Assembly (NCBI GenBank): GCA_026414575.1 | Contig: JAOAIS010000021.1 | Coordinates: forward strand, 1 to 48,283 | Source of the DNA: Aquificaceae bacterium | GTDB lineage: Bacteria; Aquificota; Aquificia; Aquificales; Aquificaceae | Direction: 5' to 3' | Length of the DNA: 48,283 nt | Shown: positions 33,349 to 41,706 of the stretch, in pieces | Layout: each line of letters begins with the position of its first letter | Position numbering within the stretch: position 1 is the stretch's first letter | Translations under genes and position numbers: made by a program | The notes under the pieces: model-generated | Database searches by the model: none | What the model saw: the letters and a program-made list of their open reading frames with translations, nothing else | Told to the model about the DNA's origin: nothing

Positions 33349-34276
33349 GGCTCTGAAGTATTTCCTCTGGTTTTGCTACCGCAGTACCAAGTTTGCCAAC
33401 CACTATACCTGCGCAGAGGTTTGCCAGCTCGCAGGCACTCTCCCAGTCAACACCGCTAAGGACACAGGCGGTAAGCACCGCCACCACTGTATCTCCAGCG
33501 CCGGAAACATCGTAAACCTGCCTTGCCCTTGCAGGAAATACCTTGAACTCCTTATCAAATAGAGCCATGCCCCTGTTTCCGAGGGTTATGATAAGAGTTC
33601 CGAGGGCAAGCTCCTTTTTTAGCCTCCAGCCAAGACTCTGAAGGTTTTCCTCGTATAGCATGTTTTTTGCTTCCTTTTCGTTGGGCGTCATAAGGCTTGC
33701 ACCCACATAAAGGTGTTTGTTTTGAGGTCTTGGGTCAACTGCATAGAAAAGACCCCTATCCCTTACCCCGTCCATAAGCCTCCTACAGACCACACCTTTG
33801 GCGTAGTCGGAGACGATGAGCCCATCCACATCTACTTTGAGTCTTTGAAGAAGTTCTTCAACAATCTTACCTTCAACACTTTTTTTGCTCTCGTTGTCTA
33901 CCCTCAAGAGCTGTTGAGACAGAGCGACTATTCGCATTTTTTCCGTTGTGGGCCTTTGTGGGTCTTCCACCGTAAGGTCATGGATGCCGGCTTCTCTCAT
34001 AAGCCCTCTAACTACGTGCTTTCCATAATCCTGTCCAACAACACCCAGAAGGTAAGTTTTTACCCCAAGATTTACTAAGTTGTTAGCCACATTGCCTGCA
34101 CCACCAAGTCTGAATTCTTCTTGCTCAACTTCTACCACGGGAACCGGGGCTTCTGGCGATATTCTCTCTACCTTGCCAAACACATATCTGTCCAGTATTA
34201 TATCCCCTACCACCAGAATTCTGAGGCTTTTAAACCTCTCCAGAATCTCTAAGAGTCTTTCCCTATCAAGACTCAT
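33326..34276 (-). CDS. hldA: D-glycero-beta-D-manno-heptose-7-phosphate kinase
   Basis: 316 residues from the ATG at 34276, preceded by AAGGTGG; the track start is seven codons earlier. It is a PfkB/ribokinase-fold enzyme: [29 protein letters not shown], the [14 protein letters not shown] loop, and the ATP/anion hole [15 protein letters not shown] with the catalytic Asp. Only the kinase half (RfaE1) is present; there is no fused adenylyltransferase, so HldC must be elsewhere. It phosphorylates heptose-7-phosphate for ADP-heptose and LPS core synthesis. It overlaps lysC by 11 bp and yraN by 23 bp. Confidence 0.93.
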   Translation of the reverse strand: MSLDRERLLEILERFKSLRILVVGDIILDRYVFGKVERISPEAPVPVVEVEQEEFRLGGAGNVANNLVNLGVKTYLLGVVGQDYGKHVVRGLMREAGIHDLTVEDPQRPTTEKMRIVALSQQLLRVDNESKKSVEGKIVEELLQRLKVDVDGLIVSDYAKGVVCRRLMDGVRDRGLFYAVDPRPQNKHLYVGASLMTPNEKEAKNMLYEENLQSLGWRLKKELALGTLIITLGNRGMALFDKEFKVFPARARQVYDVSGAGDTVVAVLTACVLSGVDWESACELANLCAGIVVGKLGTAVAKPEEILQSLEEGCRV

Positions 34277-35504
34277 TGACCACCTTGACTTCCTCACCCT
34301 CTTCTATAAAGGCGGAATGAAGCTCCCTCAATGCCAGTTCTCCGTACTTGTCCTCTATGAGGCACGAAATCTTTATTTCAGATGTGGATATGGCCATTAT
34401 GTTTATGCCATTTTTATACAGCACTTCAAACATCTTGGCTGCTGTGCCGTAGGAACTGCGCATGCCAATACCAACCACTGAGACTTTAGCTATACGGTCA
34501 TCCCTTACAACTTCTTGAGCACCAATTTCTTGCGCCACCTTTTTTACGATTTGCTCTGCCTTGGATGTCTCGCTTCTGTTCACGGTGAAAGACATATCCG
34601 TATAACCTTGGTGGGACACATTCTGTACTATCATGTCTACCACTATGTGGGCATCTCCAAGGGCTTTGAAAATGCTGTAGGCTATACCCGGTCTATCGGG
34701 CACCCGTACCACGGTAATCCTTGACTCGTTTCTGTCGAGGGTGATTGCCCTGACTACGCTCTTTTCCATGACCTCCTCCTCTGGGACTATCCAGGTCCCA
34801 TCACTGTCGCTAAAAGAACTCCTTACATGTATTCTTACCCTATGCTTCATGGCAAACTCTATGCTTCTTGCCTGCATTACCTTTGCACCAAGGGATGCCA
34901 TCTCGAGCATTTCTTCGTAGGATATGACTGGTATCTTCTTTGAGTTCGGCACTATCCTTGGGTCTGCAGTGAAGACGCCTTCCACATCCGTGTATATTTC
35001 ACAGTCTGCGCCCAGTGCATAGGCAAGGGCTACCGCAGAGAGGTCTGAGCCGCCCCTTCCAAGGGTTGTTATTTCTCCACTTTCTGTAACACCCTGAAAC
35101 CCTGCTACCACCGGCGTATACCCCTCTTCCAGCAAATTCTTCAGTTTCTGAACTACAATTCTTTTTACCCTTGCTTTTGTATGGACATCGTCAGTTAATA
35201 CGGGCACTTGCCAACCGCAGAGGCTAACAGAAGGCACTCCCAGTTTTTGCAAAGTCATGGCAAATAGGGCTATTGCCTGCTGTTCGCCAGTTGATATGAG
35301 CATGTCCAGTTCCCTCTCCGGTGGCATTGGGTCTACCTGTTTTGCAAGGTTTATAAGCCTGTCCGTCTCGCCAGACATGGCAGAAGAGACCACCACTACT
35401 CTGTAGCCCTCTTTAAGCTTTTGGATGACCCTCTTAGATGCGTTTTCTATCCTTTCTAAGTTTCCAACTGAAGTTCCGCCAAACTTAACCACCAGAATCT
35501 TCAT
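34266..35504 (-). CDS. lysC: Aspartate kinase
   Basis: 412 residues from the ATG at 35504; the track start adds 27 residues that run into the transposase relic and is rejected. The kinase domain opens [15 protein letters not shown] and carries [32 protein letters not shown] and [18 protein letters not shown]. Two ACT domains end the protein (about 265-412), with [28 protein letters not shown] and [21 protein letters not shown], so feedback control by lysine and/or threonine is expected. It starts the pathway from aspartate to lysine, threonine and methionine. A TATAAAAT box lies 7 bases before the ATG, giving a near-leaderless message. Confidence 0.97.
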   Translation of the reverse strand: MKILVVKFGGTSVGNLERIENASKRVIQKLKEGYRVVVVSSAMSGETDRLINLAKQVDPMPPERELDMLISTGEQQAIALFAMTLQKLGVPSVSLCGWQVPVLTDDVHTKARVKRIVVQKLKNLLEEGYTPVVAGFQGVTESGEITTLGRGGSDLSAVALAYALGADCEIYTDVEGVFTADPRIVPNSKKIPVISYEEMLEMASLGAKVMQARSIEFAMKHRVRIHVRSSFSDSDGTWIVPEEEVMEKSVVRAITLDRNESRITVVRVPDRPGIAYSIFKALGDAHIVVDMIVQNVSHQGYTDMSFTVNRSETSKAEQIVKKVAQEIGAQEVVRDDRIAKVSVVGIGMRSSYGTAAKMFEVLYKNGINIMAISTSEIKISCLIEDKYGELALRELHSAFIEEGEEVKVVNES

Positions 35505-35579
35505 CGGTACTATTTTATAACAGCCCTGAGAATGTTTGAGAGGAATCATCTGATAAGCATACGACAACAATTCTATATT

Positions 35580-36056
35580 GCACACAGAAAAACTCAGAAA
35601 AACTTAGCTTCAGAAGCATCATCAAGTTCCACAGAATAAACCTCACGAATGCAAAAAGCCTCGCAAGCTCGTATATATCCTCGTACTATCTCTGTCATCC
35701 TAAGCCATCTTCATGTTGCCAAATAACTGCTCCACCTTATACCTGCTCTTTACAAACTTCCTGTAGGCGTTCCTAACTCCTTGCCTTATAGTCTCACTCA
35801 TAGGAATTACGCACTTAACTTGCTTCTGCTCAAAGTAGCTTATCAACCTTACACTATCGTATATATCCATCAGCTAAGAAATGTTGAGTTTTTAACTTGG
35901 CCTTATCAAGTATTGCCCGCAAGATTTTCAGCTCCTCAGAATAGGCTCTATCAACTGCTACTCCTAAGACTATCTTCCTTTTGCTTCTTACACTTATCAG
36001 AACTTCTGTCTTTACGCGTGATTTTACCTCTCTTGTCCGTCTACCCCTTGACAAAA
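35580..36056 (-). pseudogene. Truncated and frameshifted DDE transposase
   Basis: A 5-prime truncated transposase remnant. The first frame (track ORF 35854-36054) reads VKTEVLISVRSKRKIVLGVAVDRAYSEELKILRAILDKAKLKTQHFLADG, then the frame changes to IYDSVRLISYFEQKQVKCVIPMSE ... SRYKVEQLFGNMK (second Asp and the catalytic Glu region), then changes again to [28 protein letters not shown]. The N-terminal half with the first Asp is missing and the break coincides with the -35 of the promoter at 36048. The family is IS5/IS4-like but cannot be fixed. It is a different element from the one at 28-29 kb. Confidence 0.75.
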
Positions 36057-36075
36057 GAAAAATTTTGTGTATAAT
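36048..36075 (+). promoter_or_regulatory. Consensus sigma70 promoter
   Basis: TTGACA (36048-36053), a 16-bp spacer and TATAAT (36070-36075): both hexamers are perfect matches. It is the best sigma70 promoter noticed in the window. It points right, with a predicted start near 36082, about 90 bases before sfsA. The -35 lies exactly at the edge of the truncated transposase. Confidence 0.8.
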
Positions 36076-36081
36076 TATTAT

Positions 36082-36165
36082 TAGCTAAAGAAAATTAGGG
36101 AAGGTTAGAAACTCCCTCCCCCTCCCTCCCCTAATTGTTTTGCCCCACCGCCCGGTGGGGCCTTT
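36082..36165 (+). ncRNA. Candidate structured small RNA or leader with C-rich loop
   Basis: The transcript expected from the promoter at 36048 would fold into two hairpins. Stem 1 is AATTAGGGAAGG (36093-36104) with CCTCCCCTAATT (36125-36136), eleven of twelve pairs, closing a 20-nt loop rich in CUCCCUCCCCCUC. Stem 2 is GCCCCACC/GGTGGGGC (36142-36161) with loop GCCC, followed by CTTTCT, which could end transcription. The C-rich loop resembles the CCUCC (anti-Shine-Dalgarno) loops of C-rich bacterial small RNAs. It could instead be the 5-prime leader of sfsA, which has no ribosome site of its own. No known RNA family is claimed. Confidence 0.4.
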
Positions 36166-36166
36166 C
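36142..36166 (+). terminator. Strong GC hairpin, possible terminator or attenuator
   Basis: GCCCCACC-GCCC-GGTGGGGC is a perfect 8-bp GC-rich stem with a tetraloop, followed by CTTTCT. The T-run is weak for a classical terminator. It ends 11 bases before the sfsA ATG, so it could end a short RNA or gate readthrough into sfsA. Confidence 0.45.
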
Positions 36167-36172
36167 TAAAAC

Positions 36173-36823
36173 ATGAAATTCCCAAAACTCATAAAGGCTG
36201 AGTTTAAGGAGAGATTAAACCGTTTTGTGGGTATCATAAAGCTCGGCCAAGGGGCCTTTAGCGCCTACATAAGAAATACTGGCAGACTAAAAGAACTGCT
36301 CTTTGAGGGTAACACCGTTTACCTATCGGAGAGAAGCAGAGGAAAGCATCCCTTTGAGATAGTGCTTGCAAACTTTGAAGATAAGCTTGTGTGTATTGAC
36401 TCCCATATAGCGCCAAGACTCTACGCTGAATTTCTGAAGTGCCCGACGCTTTTTGAACCAAAATTTGAGGATGTAAGGTTTGACCTTTTATTGGGGGGCA
36501 GACCTGTAGAGGTCAAGTCCGTCAATCTTGTCCGTCTTGGTACAGCCCTTTTCCCCGATGCACCTACCACCAGAGGCAAAAAACACATAGAAAAGCTTAT
36601 AGAGCTATCGGAAAGAGGATACAGCCCACTTATTGTGTTTGTGGTGCAGAGGGAAGATGCTGAGGTTTTTTCTCCCAATTGGGAAGTGGACCCAGCCTTT
36701 TCCAGCGCACTTTTAAATTATGCTCGCCTCGGTCTTGAAATAAGGGCTTACAGATGCTCCGTGGACCTAAGGGAGATTAAATTAAAAGAAGAAATACCTG
36801 TCAGGCTGGAGGCTTTGAGATGA
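36173..36823 (+). CDS. sfsA: SfsA family protein (sugar fermentation stimulation)
   Basis: 216 residues. It shows the SfsA pattern: RLNRFVGIIKLG near the start (an OB-like DNA-binding part), HIANTGR-like AYIRNTGRLKELL, and the nuclease-like core with D in RFDLLLGGRPVEVKSVNLV, then ALFPDAPTTRGKKHIEKLIEL and VFVVQREDAEVFSPN. The fold is related to PD-(D/E)xK nucleases, and the E-x-K of VEVKS fits. Biological role is uncertain; the name comes from an old E. coli phenotype. There is no ribosome site; the ATG comes 11 bases after a strong hairpin. Its stop overlaps the pncA start (ATGA). Confidence 0.9.
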   Translation: MKFPKLIKAEFKERLNRFVGIIKLGQGAFSAYIRNTGRLKELLFEGNTVYLSERSRGKHPFEIVLANFEDKLVCIDSHIAPRLYAEFLKCPTLFEPKFEDVRFDLLLGGRPVEVKSVNLVRLGTALFPDAPTTRGKKHIEKLIELSERGYSPLIVFVVQREDAEVFSPNWEVDPAFSSALLNYARLGLEIRAYRCSVDLREIKLKEEIPVRLEALR

Positions 36824-37404
36824 AGGTGAAGCTCTGCTCTAAGGATGCGCTTATTGTGGTAGATATGCAGAGGGACTTTATGCCGGGTGGTGCCTTGCCA
36901 GTGCCGAATGGCGATGCCATTATACCAAGACTAAATGAGTACACAAGACTTTTCAATGAAAGGGGTCTTCCTTCCTTTTTCACAAGGGATTGGCATCCTC
37001 CAGACCACATATCCTTTAGAGAACAGGGAGGTATTTGGCCCTCTCATTGTGTTCAAGGGACGGAAGGTGCCATGTTTCACGAGGACCTCTTTGTTCCTCA
37101 GGACAACCGCTTTATAATATCAAAAGGTAATAGCAGAGACTTTGATGCCTACTCGGGCTTTCAGGGGACGATTCTTGATAGCCTTCTTAGGGAAAGGGGC
37201 ATAAAAAGGGTCTTTGTGGGTGGTGTGGCTACGGATTACTGCGTCCGGAATACGGTGTTGGGTGCCATCAACCTGGGATATCAAGCTTTTCTTCTCCTCG
37301 ATGCCATAAAGGGTGTGGATTTAAACGTCGGTGACTCGGAAAGGGCTGTGGAAGAGATGCTGCTTGCTGGTGCGGTAGGTGTGCAAATCGAAGATTTAGC
37401 TTAG
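36820..37404 (+). CDS. pncA: Nicotinamidase (isochorismatase family)
   Basis: 194 residues. The catalytic triad is visible: Asp15 in IVVDMQRDFM, Lys102 in IISKGNSRDFDAYSGF, and Cys141 in GGVATDYCVRNT. Metal ligands Asp57, His59 and His63 are in TRDWHPPDHISF. This set is specific for PncA within the cysteine hydrolase superfamily. It deamidates nicotinamide to nicotinate for NAD salvage, feeding the pathway that NadE (10.2 kb) completes. The ATG overlaps the sfsA stop by four bases, so both share a message. Confidence 0.93.
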   Translation: MKVKLCSKDALIVVDMQRDFMPGGALPVPNGDAIIPRLNEYTRLFNERGLPSFFTRDWHPPDHISFREQGGIWPSHCVQGTEGAMFHEDLFVPQDNRFIISKGNSRDFDAYSGFQGTILDSLLRERGIKRVFVGGVATDYCVRNTVLGAINLGYQAFLLLDAIKGVDLNVGDSERAVEEMLLAGAVGVQIEDLA

Positions 37405-38158
37405 TTCTCGGTAGGAGCTACTCGCAGTTCATTTAATTTTTGATTGGTATGTCTAAAGCTGACTCTGATACAAAGAAAATACCAACACTTGGCCGCGAAC
37501 TCTCCCTTTCTTAAAGGATGTATTGGTTCTTGACCGCTTGTTTTCAGCTTTTATGAACCTGACAAACTCTCTTTATCTACCGCTTTTGGAACTATCAGAT
37601 TGTGGGCACGCCAAGGAACATTGGCAAATTCTTTGGCATCTTCAAAAGGGCCTGGAAAAATCCCATAAGGGTTATATGAAAATACCCTTGGAATGACGGC
37701 GTGGATAGTAAGTCTGCAAACGGAAAGAAGAGGGTCTTTTGACTACCATAAAGCATGCTTGTAGGTTAAGAAGAATGGGGACTGAGAATGTTTTAAATTT
37801 TTCCAAAGCAGAAAAGACAAGGCTTATAGTATATATGCTACAAAAAGCTATGAGGAGAGGTCAATCAATGGTGCAATTCCCATAAGCTAGACAACGAAGC
37901 AGGGGTTAGGAATGCATGGGGGAATCTTGTAAAGGTGAATCTAAAAGATGTGCGAGGTAACAGTGTTTTTAAGCCAGCTTTGCAATGTCGTGACTGCTTT
38001 TTAAATCACAACTGCTTGGCGATGTTAAAGACAAGGGACGCACTCTACTAGCTTGGACTTTACCAAGACCAAAGGCTAAAAAGCTGGACACTAAGATTTT
38101 AAAGAAACTTGGAAAGTTCTGACCTCCAGCCTACTTGGAAAGATATAAAAACAAGCCT
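37405..38158. other. Gene-free stretch with coding relics
   Basis: About 750 bp without an intact normal gene. The left third is unassigned; on the minus strand around 37570-37690 one frame reads FPGPFEDAKEFANVPWRAHNLIVPKAVDKESL before a stop, which looks protein-like but is not recognised. From 37775 there is repeat A with a 36-codon frame, and at 37890-38050 a start-less frame encodes KLDNEAGVRNAWGNLVKVNL and later LQCRDCFLNHNC, a Cys-rich piece, before a stop. These read as remains of inserted genes. Confidence 0.5.
37775..37885 (+). pseudogene. Repeat A, copy 2: short relic reading frame
   Basis: ATG at 37775 opens 36 codons ending TAA: MGTENVLNFSKAEKTRLIVY then MLQKAMRRGQSMV. The DNA at 37786-37870 matches 15104-15186, and the encoded peptide is conserved there too despite a stop, so a real gene once lay here. 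A second stretch in a shifted frame follows downstream. Transposase N-terminus is a possible origin, but I cannot identify the family. Confidence 0.5.
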
Positions 38159-38455
38159 TTATAAAGGTAGTAAAACTTGGATAAGATAGTCAAAAACATG
38201 CCCCGCAGAGCTTCTGAGAGGGGTTTGCTTGCCCTCTTTTTGAGAAACTTTTAAAGCCTTATACAAAAGTTGGCGTATTTCTCGGAACCCTTCCTTTAGT
38301 TCTTGTCTTAGCTCATCAATCCTTTCGTTAAACTCTTGAAATCTCCTGTCCATGTCCTGTTTCAGGCCATCAATCCTCTTACTTAGAAAGCTAACCGTCA
38401 GACCTATGGCGACCGCCAGAGCTGAGATGAAGGTCGTAACCTCCATCAGTTTCAT
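38159..38455 (-). CDS. Small membrane-anchored coiled-coil protein
   Basis: 98 residues. An N-terminal helix (TTFISALAVAIGLTVSFL, about residues 7-24) is followed by a heptad-like coiled coil (IDGLKQDMDRRFQEFNERIDELRQELKEGFREIRQLLYKAL). The tail after about residue 70 is less regular. It follows a 43-residue gene by 15 bp on the same strand. There is no good ribosome site. A fragment of the same gene lies at 15516-15626. The architecture (one membrane helix, short coiled coil, small partner gene, several copies) recalls small multi-copy families in thermophiles; no function is known and a toxin-antitoxin or phage-relic role would be a guess. Confidence 0.65.
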   Translation of the reverse strand: MKLMEVTTFISALAVAIGLTVSFLSKRIDGLKQDMDRRFQEFNERIDELRQELKEGFREIRQLLYKALKVSQKEGKQTPLRSSAGHVFDYLIQVLLPL

Positions 38456-38470
38456 AGAAAAAATATAAAC

Positions 38471-38602
38471 TTAAGTTTTGAACTCTTTAGCTATAAAGCT
38501 TGCCAAGCTTTGAAGCTCCTGTGCGGGTTGTGATTCATATCTTTCAATCAAATTAATCGGAAGCAAGAAGGCTTTAAAATCCGCTGTCTGGAGCTTTATC
38601 AT
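38471..38602 (-). CDS. 43-residue protein upstream of the coiled-coil gene (repeat B, copy 2)
   Basis: Below the ORF-track length. ATG at 38602 opens MIKLQTADFKAFLLPINLIE and the frame runs to TAA at 38471, ending SLASFIAKEFKT. The upstream leader AAAAACTTAGCTTCAGAA and the first codons recur at 15713-15750 (minus strand) and, more weakly, at 35603-35640 (plus strand), so this is a repeated gene of which this copy is the only intact one here. It directly precedes the coiled-coil gene. I do not recognise the family. The DNA similarity between copies could also be explained by a repeat without translation. Confidence 0.5.
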   Translation of the reverse strand: MIKLQTADFKAFLLPINLIERYESQPAQELQSLASFIAKEFKT

Positions 38603-38721
38603 GTTTCTGAAGCTAAGTTTTTTGCTTCCAACAATAAGCCCCTATTTTCAGGCAAATTTTTGATAGCTTATGCAGGTTATACAGTTTATTGCTCTTGAAT
38701 GCAGTCCTATGAGTTTAGGAC

Positions 38722-39726
38722 TTACAATACGAGCATGCCGTCCCCGTAGCTGTAAAATCTGTACTTTTTTTTAACCGCCTCCTCGTAAGCTCTGAGTATG
38801 TAATCCTTACCTCCGAAGGCGCACACAAGGAACAGGAGGGAGGACCTCGGAAGATGGAAGTTGGTTATAAGGGCGTCAACCACCCTGAAGTGGTACCCGG
38901 GGTATATGTAAAGACTCGTCCAACCTTCAAAAGGTTCAAAGTTAGAAGTTTCTAAAGCCCTGACAACGGTGGTGCCGACCGCCACAACCCTTCTTTTTCT
39001 CTCCTTCGTTAATTTTATAAGTTCCACGGTTTCTTCTGGCACTTTTAGGTATTCAGGGTCTATGTGGTGATGTTCTACGGATGCTACCTTTACTGGCTTA
39101 AAGGTGCCGTAGGAGATATGAAGGGTTATAAAAGCTATCTCTACGCCATAGGCTTTGAGCTTGTCTAAGAGCTCTTGGGAAAAATGTAGTCCTGCAGTGG
39201 GTGCGGCTACAGAGCCTTCTACCCTTGCGAAAACCGTCTGGTAGTATACCCTGTCTATAGATTCTTCTTCTCTTTTGAGGTAAGGCGGTATGGGTATTTT
39301 ACCGTACTTGTCCAAAGCCTTGAGGGGGTCTTCTGCGACGAGCCTTACTCTGAACTTTCCACTCTCCAGGTTTTCAAGGACCTCTACCTTGAAGTCTTTT
39401 GTCACCTCTATGCTCATGCCCTCCCTTATGCCCTTACCACCCAAAAGGGCATACCACTCTTCCCTTGTTACATAATCTGTTAGTAGTATCTCCACTTTAC
39501 CTCCAGTAGTTTTTTTGCCATAGAGCCTTGCGGGCATAACCTTAGAGTTGTTAAAGACTAAAAGGTCTCCCTCTTGCAGATATAAGGGAAGGTTCCAAAA
39601 TACATCGTGTTTGATACTTTGGCTATTTCTATCCAGCACCATAAGTCTTGCCATGTGTCTTGGTTCTGTGGGATATTTAGCTATAAGCTCCTCAGGCAGA
39701 TGGTAGTCAAAGTCTTCTACTCTCAT
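38722..39726 (-). CDS. queA: S-adenosylmethionine:tRNA ribosyltransferase-isomerase
   Basis: 334 residues, standard length. It opens MRVEDFDYHLPEELIAKYP and shows MVLDR, DLLVFNNSKVMPARLYGKK, VAAPTAGLHFS, EIAFITLHISYGTFKPV, the AVGTTVVRALE block and the LITNFHLPRSSLLFLVCAF segment, all typical of QueA. It transfers the ribosyl part of SAM to 7-aminomethyl-7-deazaguanine in tRNA, giving epoxyqueuosine in GUN-anticodon tRNAs such as the tRNA-Asp (GTC) in this window. Its ATG overlaps the antiporter stop by four bases, so the two are co-transcribed. Confidence 0.97.
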   Translation of the reverse strand: MRVEDFDYHLPEELIAKYPTEPRHMARLMVLDRNSQSIKHDVFWNLPLYLQEGDLLVFNNSKVMPARLYGKKTTGGKVEILLTDYVTREEWYALLGGKGIREGMSIEVTKDFKVEVLENLESGKFRVRLVAEDPLKALDKYGKIPIPPYLKREEESIDRVYYQTVFARVEGSVAAPTAGLHFSQELLDKLKAYGVEIAFITLHISYGTFKPVKVASVEHHHIDPEYLKVPEETVELIKLTKERKRRVVAVGTTVVRALETSNFEPFEGWTSLYIYPGYHFRVVDALITNFHLPRSSLLFLVCAFGGKDYILRAYEEAVKKKYRFYSYGDGMLVL

Positions 39727-40910
39727 TGCCTTGCAAGCACTTTTAGAATGATGGGCGCCATTAGTGTGGTAACCGCAACCACAAATATGACTACCGCATA
39801 GAGCGTGTCGTCGTAAAGACCGCTCTGCCTTCCAAACTCCGCAAAGATAAGACCTACTTCACCCCTTGGAAGCATGGAAAAGCCTATTAGGAGTTTCTCA
39901 TTCATTGAACCTCTTACAAAAAAGCCAGATATTACTTTACCAACCACTGCCACCAAGAGTATAAGCAAGGAGAGAACCCAGAACTTAGGGGAGGTAAAGT
40001 CAATAGCCTTAAGGTTCAGCTGAAGACCTACATAAACAAAAAATATGGGCGTCATTACCCACATGAGGGGCATAATGGTGTGTTCTACCTTTTGGGCCAT
40101 CCTTTCGTCCGTTTTCAAAAACACCGCAAAGGGCAAAGCAAAACGTCTTGAGAGGGCAAGACCTGCAGTAAAAGCGCCTAATATCTCAGGGGAGCCTACC
40201 TTGTGGGCAAGGTAAGCAAACAGAAACACTGTTGCCACCACTGTAGGTGGTATAAAGTCTTCCGTCCCCAGCCTTCTTGAAAACAGGCTTATCAATCTTG
40301 CCATTATCTGGGCAAGGATGGGAGAGAAGAGGAAGAAGCTGGCTATGTAAAGCACCAGCACGGTAAGGGCGTCAAAGTGCACCACACCCTCCTTGGAAAA
40401 CTCGTAAAGACCTGCAAGGACTATAACGCCAAAAATATCGTCCAGCACCGCAGCACCCAGGACTATCTGGGCAAAGCGCTCTTTCATCTTGCCAAGGTCA
40501 TCCAGCACCCTTACCGTTATGCCTATGCTGGTTGCAGTCAGAGTACCACCTATAAATAGAGACACGGTAATGGAGAGTCCAAGCAAATAGTGACTAGTCA
40601 GAGTTCCCAGGAGCATGGGCGTAAAAGCGCCAACAAAAGCCACCACAAAGGCCGGTATACCCACCCTCTTGAGCTGATTTATGTCCGCCTCAAGACCTAT
40701 GTGAAAAAGCAGGAGAATAACGCCTATCTCCGCAAGAAGCCTTAGCACTTCGTTAGGCTGTATCAGACCAAGGGCGCTCTGGCCTAAAAGTATCCCAACC
40801 AGTATCTCACCCAGCACGGGCGGAAGACCAAGCCTTCCAAAAGCATCCCCTATTATACGAGCAAGAAAAAGAATTATGGCAAGGTGCAGAAAGAGAGTAT
40901 GGATTTCCAT
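39723..40910 (-). CDS. CPA2-family Na+/H+ antiporter (NapA/KefB-like)
   Basis: 395 residues with about twelve or thirteen membrane helices and no C-terminal RCK/TrkA-N domain, so it is the NapA-like short form rather than KefB. The ion-binding double Asp is in LGAAVLDDIFGVIVLA. Other family segments are GLPPVLGEILVGILLG, LLLFHIGLEADI, the GTLTATSIGI unwound helix and FSMLPRGEVGLIFAEFG. Electrogenic sodium/proton exchange for pH and sodium control is expected for the DD type. A TAATAT box lies 10 bases before the ATG. It is followed by queA in the same message. Confidence 0.92.
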   Translation of the reverse strand: MEIHTLFLHLAIILFLARIIGDAFGRLGLPPVLGEILVGILLGQSALGLIQPNEVLRLLAEIGVILLLFHIGLEADINQLKRVGIPAFVVAFVGAFTPMLLGTLTSHYLLGLSITVSLFIGGTLTATSIGITVRVLDDLGKMKERFAQIVLGAAVLDDIFGVIVLAGLYEFSKEGVVHFDALTVLVLYIASFFLFSPILAQIMARLISLFSRRLGTEDFIPPTVVATVFLFAYLAHKVGSPEILGAFTAGLALSRRFALPFAVFLKTDERMAQKVEHTIMPLMWVMTPIFFVYVGLQLNLKAIDFTSPKFWVLSLLILLVAVVGKVISGFFVRGSMNEKLLIGFSMLPRGEVGLIFAEFGRQSGLYDDTLYAVVIFVVAVTTLMAPIILKVLARQ

Positions 40911-41236
40911 GGCTTAGATATTATCTCACAGAATTATCGCTTTAGACATAAAGGGAGTTTAAACAAACCTTCATCTCCAAAATTGGCATGGTCTAAATCC
41001 CAAGTAGCGGTCAAGCTTCTTATAAATAACTTCACACAAGTCCCGTAGGAATTTCTTTTCAACGCATACGCCCGACTGCCAGAAAGCCCATACCATTCAA
41101 AAAATCAAACTCCATCCATTTGTCAATGTGACAAGGAATTAACTTATAACTTTCGTAGTTGATAGATAAACCCCAGTTTTTTTATTCGTTTCTAAAATGT
41201 ATAAGATAAGTAAAAATAGTTAGGTAGGTTTTAGAA
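40911..41236. other. Intergenic stretch, no gene seen
   Basis: About 325 bp between dut (ending at 41237) and the antiporter gene (starting at 40910), both leftward. It is AT-rich and has no reading frame, hairpin or repeat that I can support, apart from the antiporter -10 box near 40920. Confidence 0.5.
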
Positions 41237-41695
41237 TTACTGTCCCTTGTCCAGCTTGTAGCCCGTGGAGCCAAATCCTCCGTCTCCTCTTTCTGTTGGG
41301 CTTAGTTCTTGAACTTCCTCTATGTCCACTTTTACCACGGGGCATATGACCATCTGTGCAATCCTGTCTCCTCGCCTTACGAGAAAGTCCTCTTCCCCCA
41401 AGTTTATAAGAATGACCTTTATCTCACCTCTGTAGTCCGCATCTATGGTGCCCGGTGTGTTGAGAAGAGTTATGCCGTGCTTTATGGCAAGTCCGCTCCT
41501 TGGTCTAATTTGAGCCTCGTAGCCGGGTGGTATTTCAACGGCAATGCCCGTGGGTATTAAGGCTCTTTGCAAAGGTTTTAAAAGCACAGGCTCGCTTACT
41601 GCCGCTAAAAGGTCCATGCCCGATGCATGCTCGGTTGCATAAAAAGGCAAAGGTAAACCCTCTGCGTGAGGTAGTCTTATAAGCCTTATTCTCAT
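41237..41695 (-). CDS. dut: dUTP diphosphatase
   Basis: 152 residues from the ATG at 41695, which has a GGAGAAGG ribosome site two bases upstream; the track start at 41731 lies inside tRNA-Thr and is rejected. All five trimeric dUTPase motifs are present: [44 protein letters not shown] and the C-terminal [10 protein letters not shown]. It hydrolyses dUTP to dUMP, keeping uracil out of DNA and feeding thymidylate synthesis. The ribosome site starts about 3 bases after the tRNA-Thr 3-prime end, so tRNA processing would produce a dut message with a minimal leader. Confidence 0.97.
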   Translation of the reverse strand: MRIRLIRLPHAEGLPLPFYATEHASGMDLLAAVSEPVLLKPLQRALIPTGIAVEIPPGYEAQIRPRSGLAIKHGITLLNTPGTIDADYRGEIKVILINLGEEDFLVRRGDRIAQMVICPVVKVDIEEVQELSPTERGDGGFGSTGYKLDKGQ

Positions 41696-41706
41696 GACCT
41701 TCTCCA

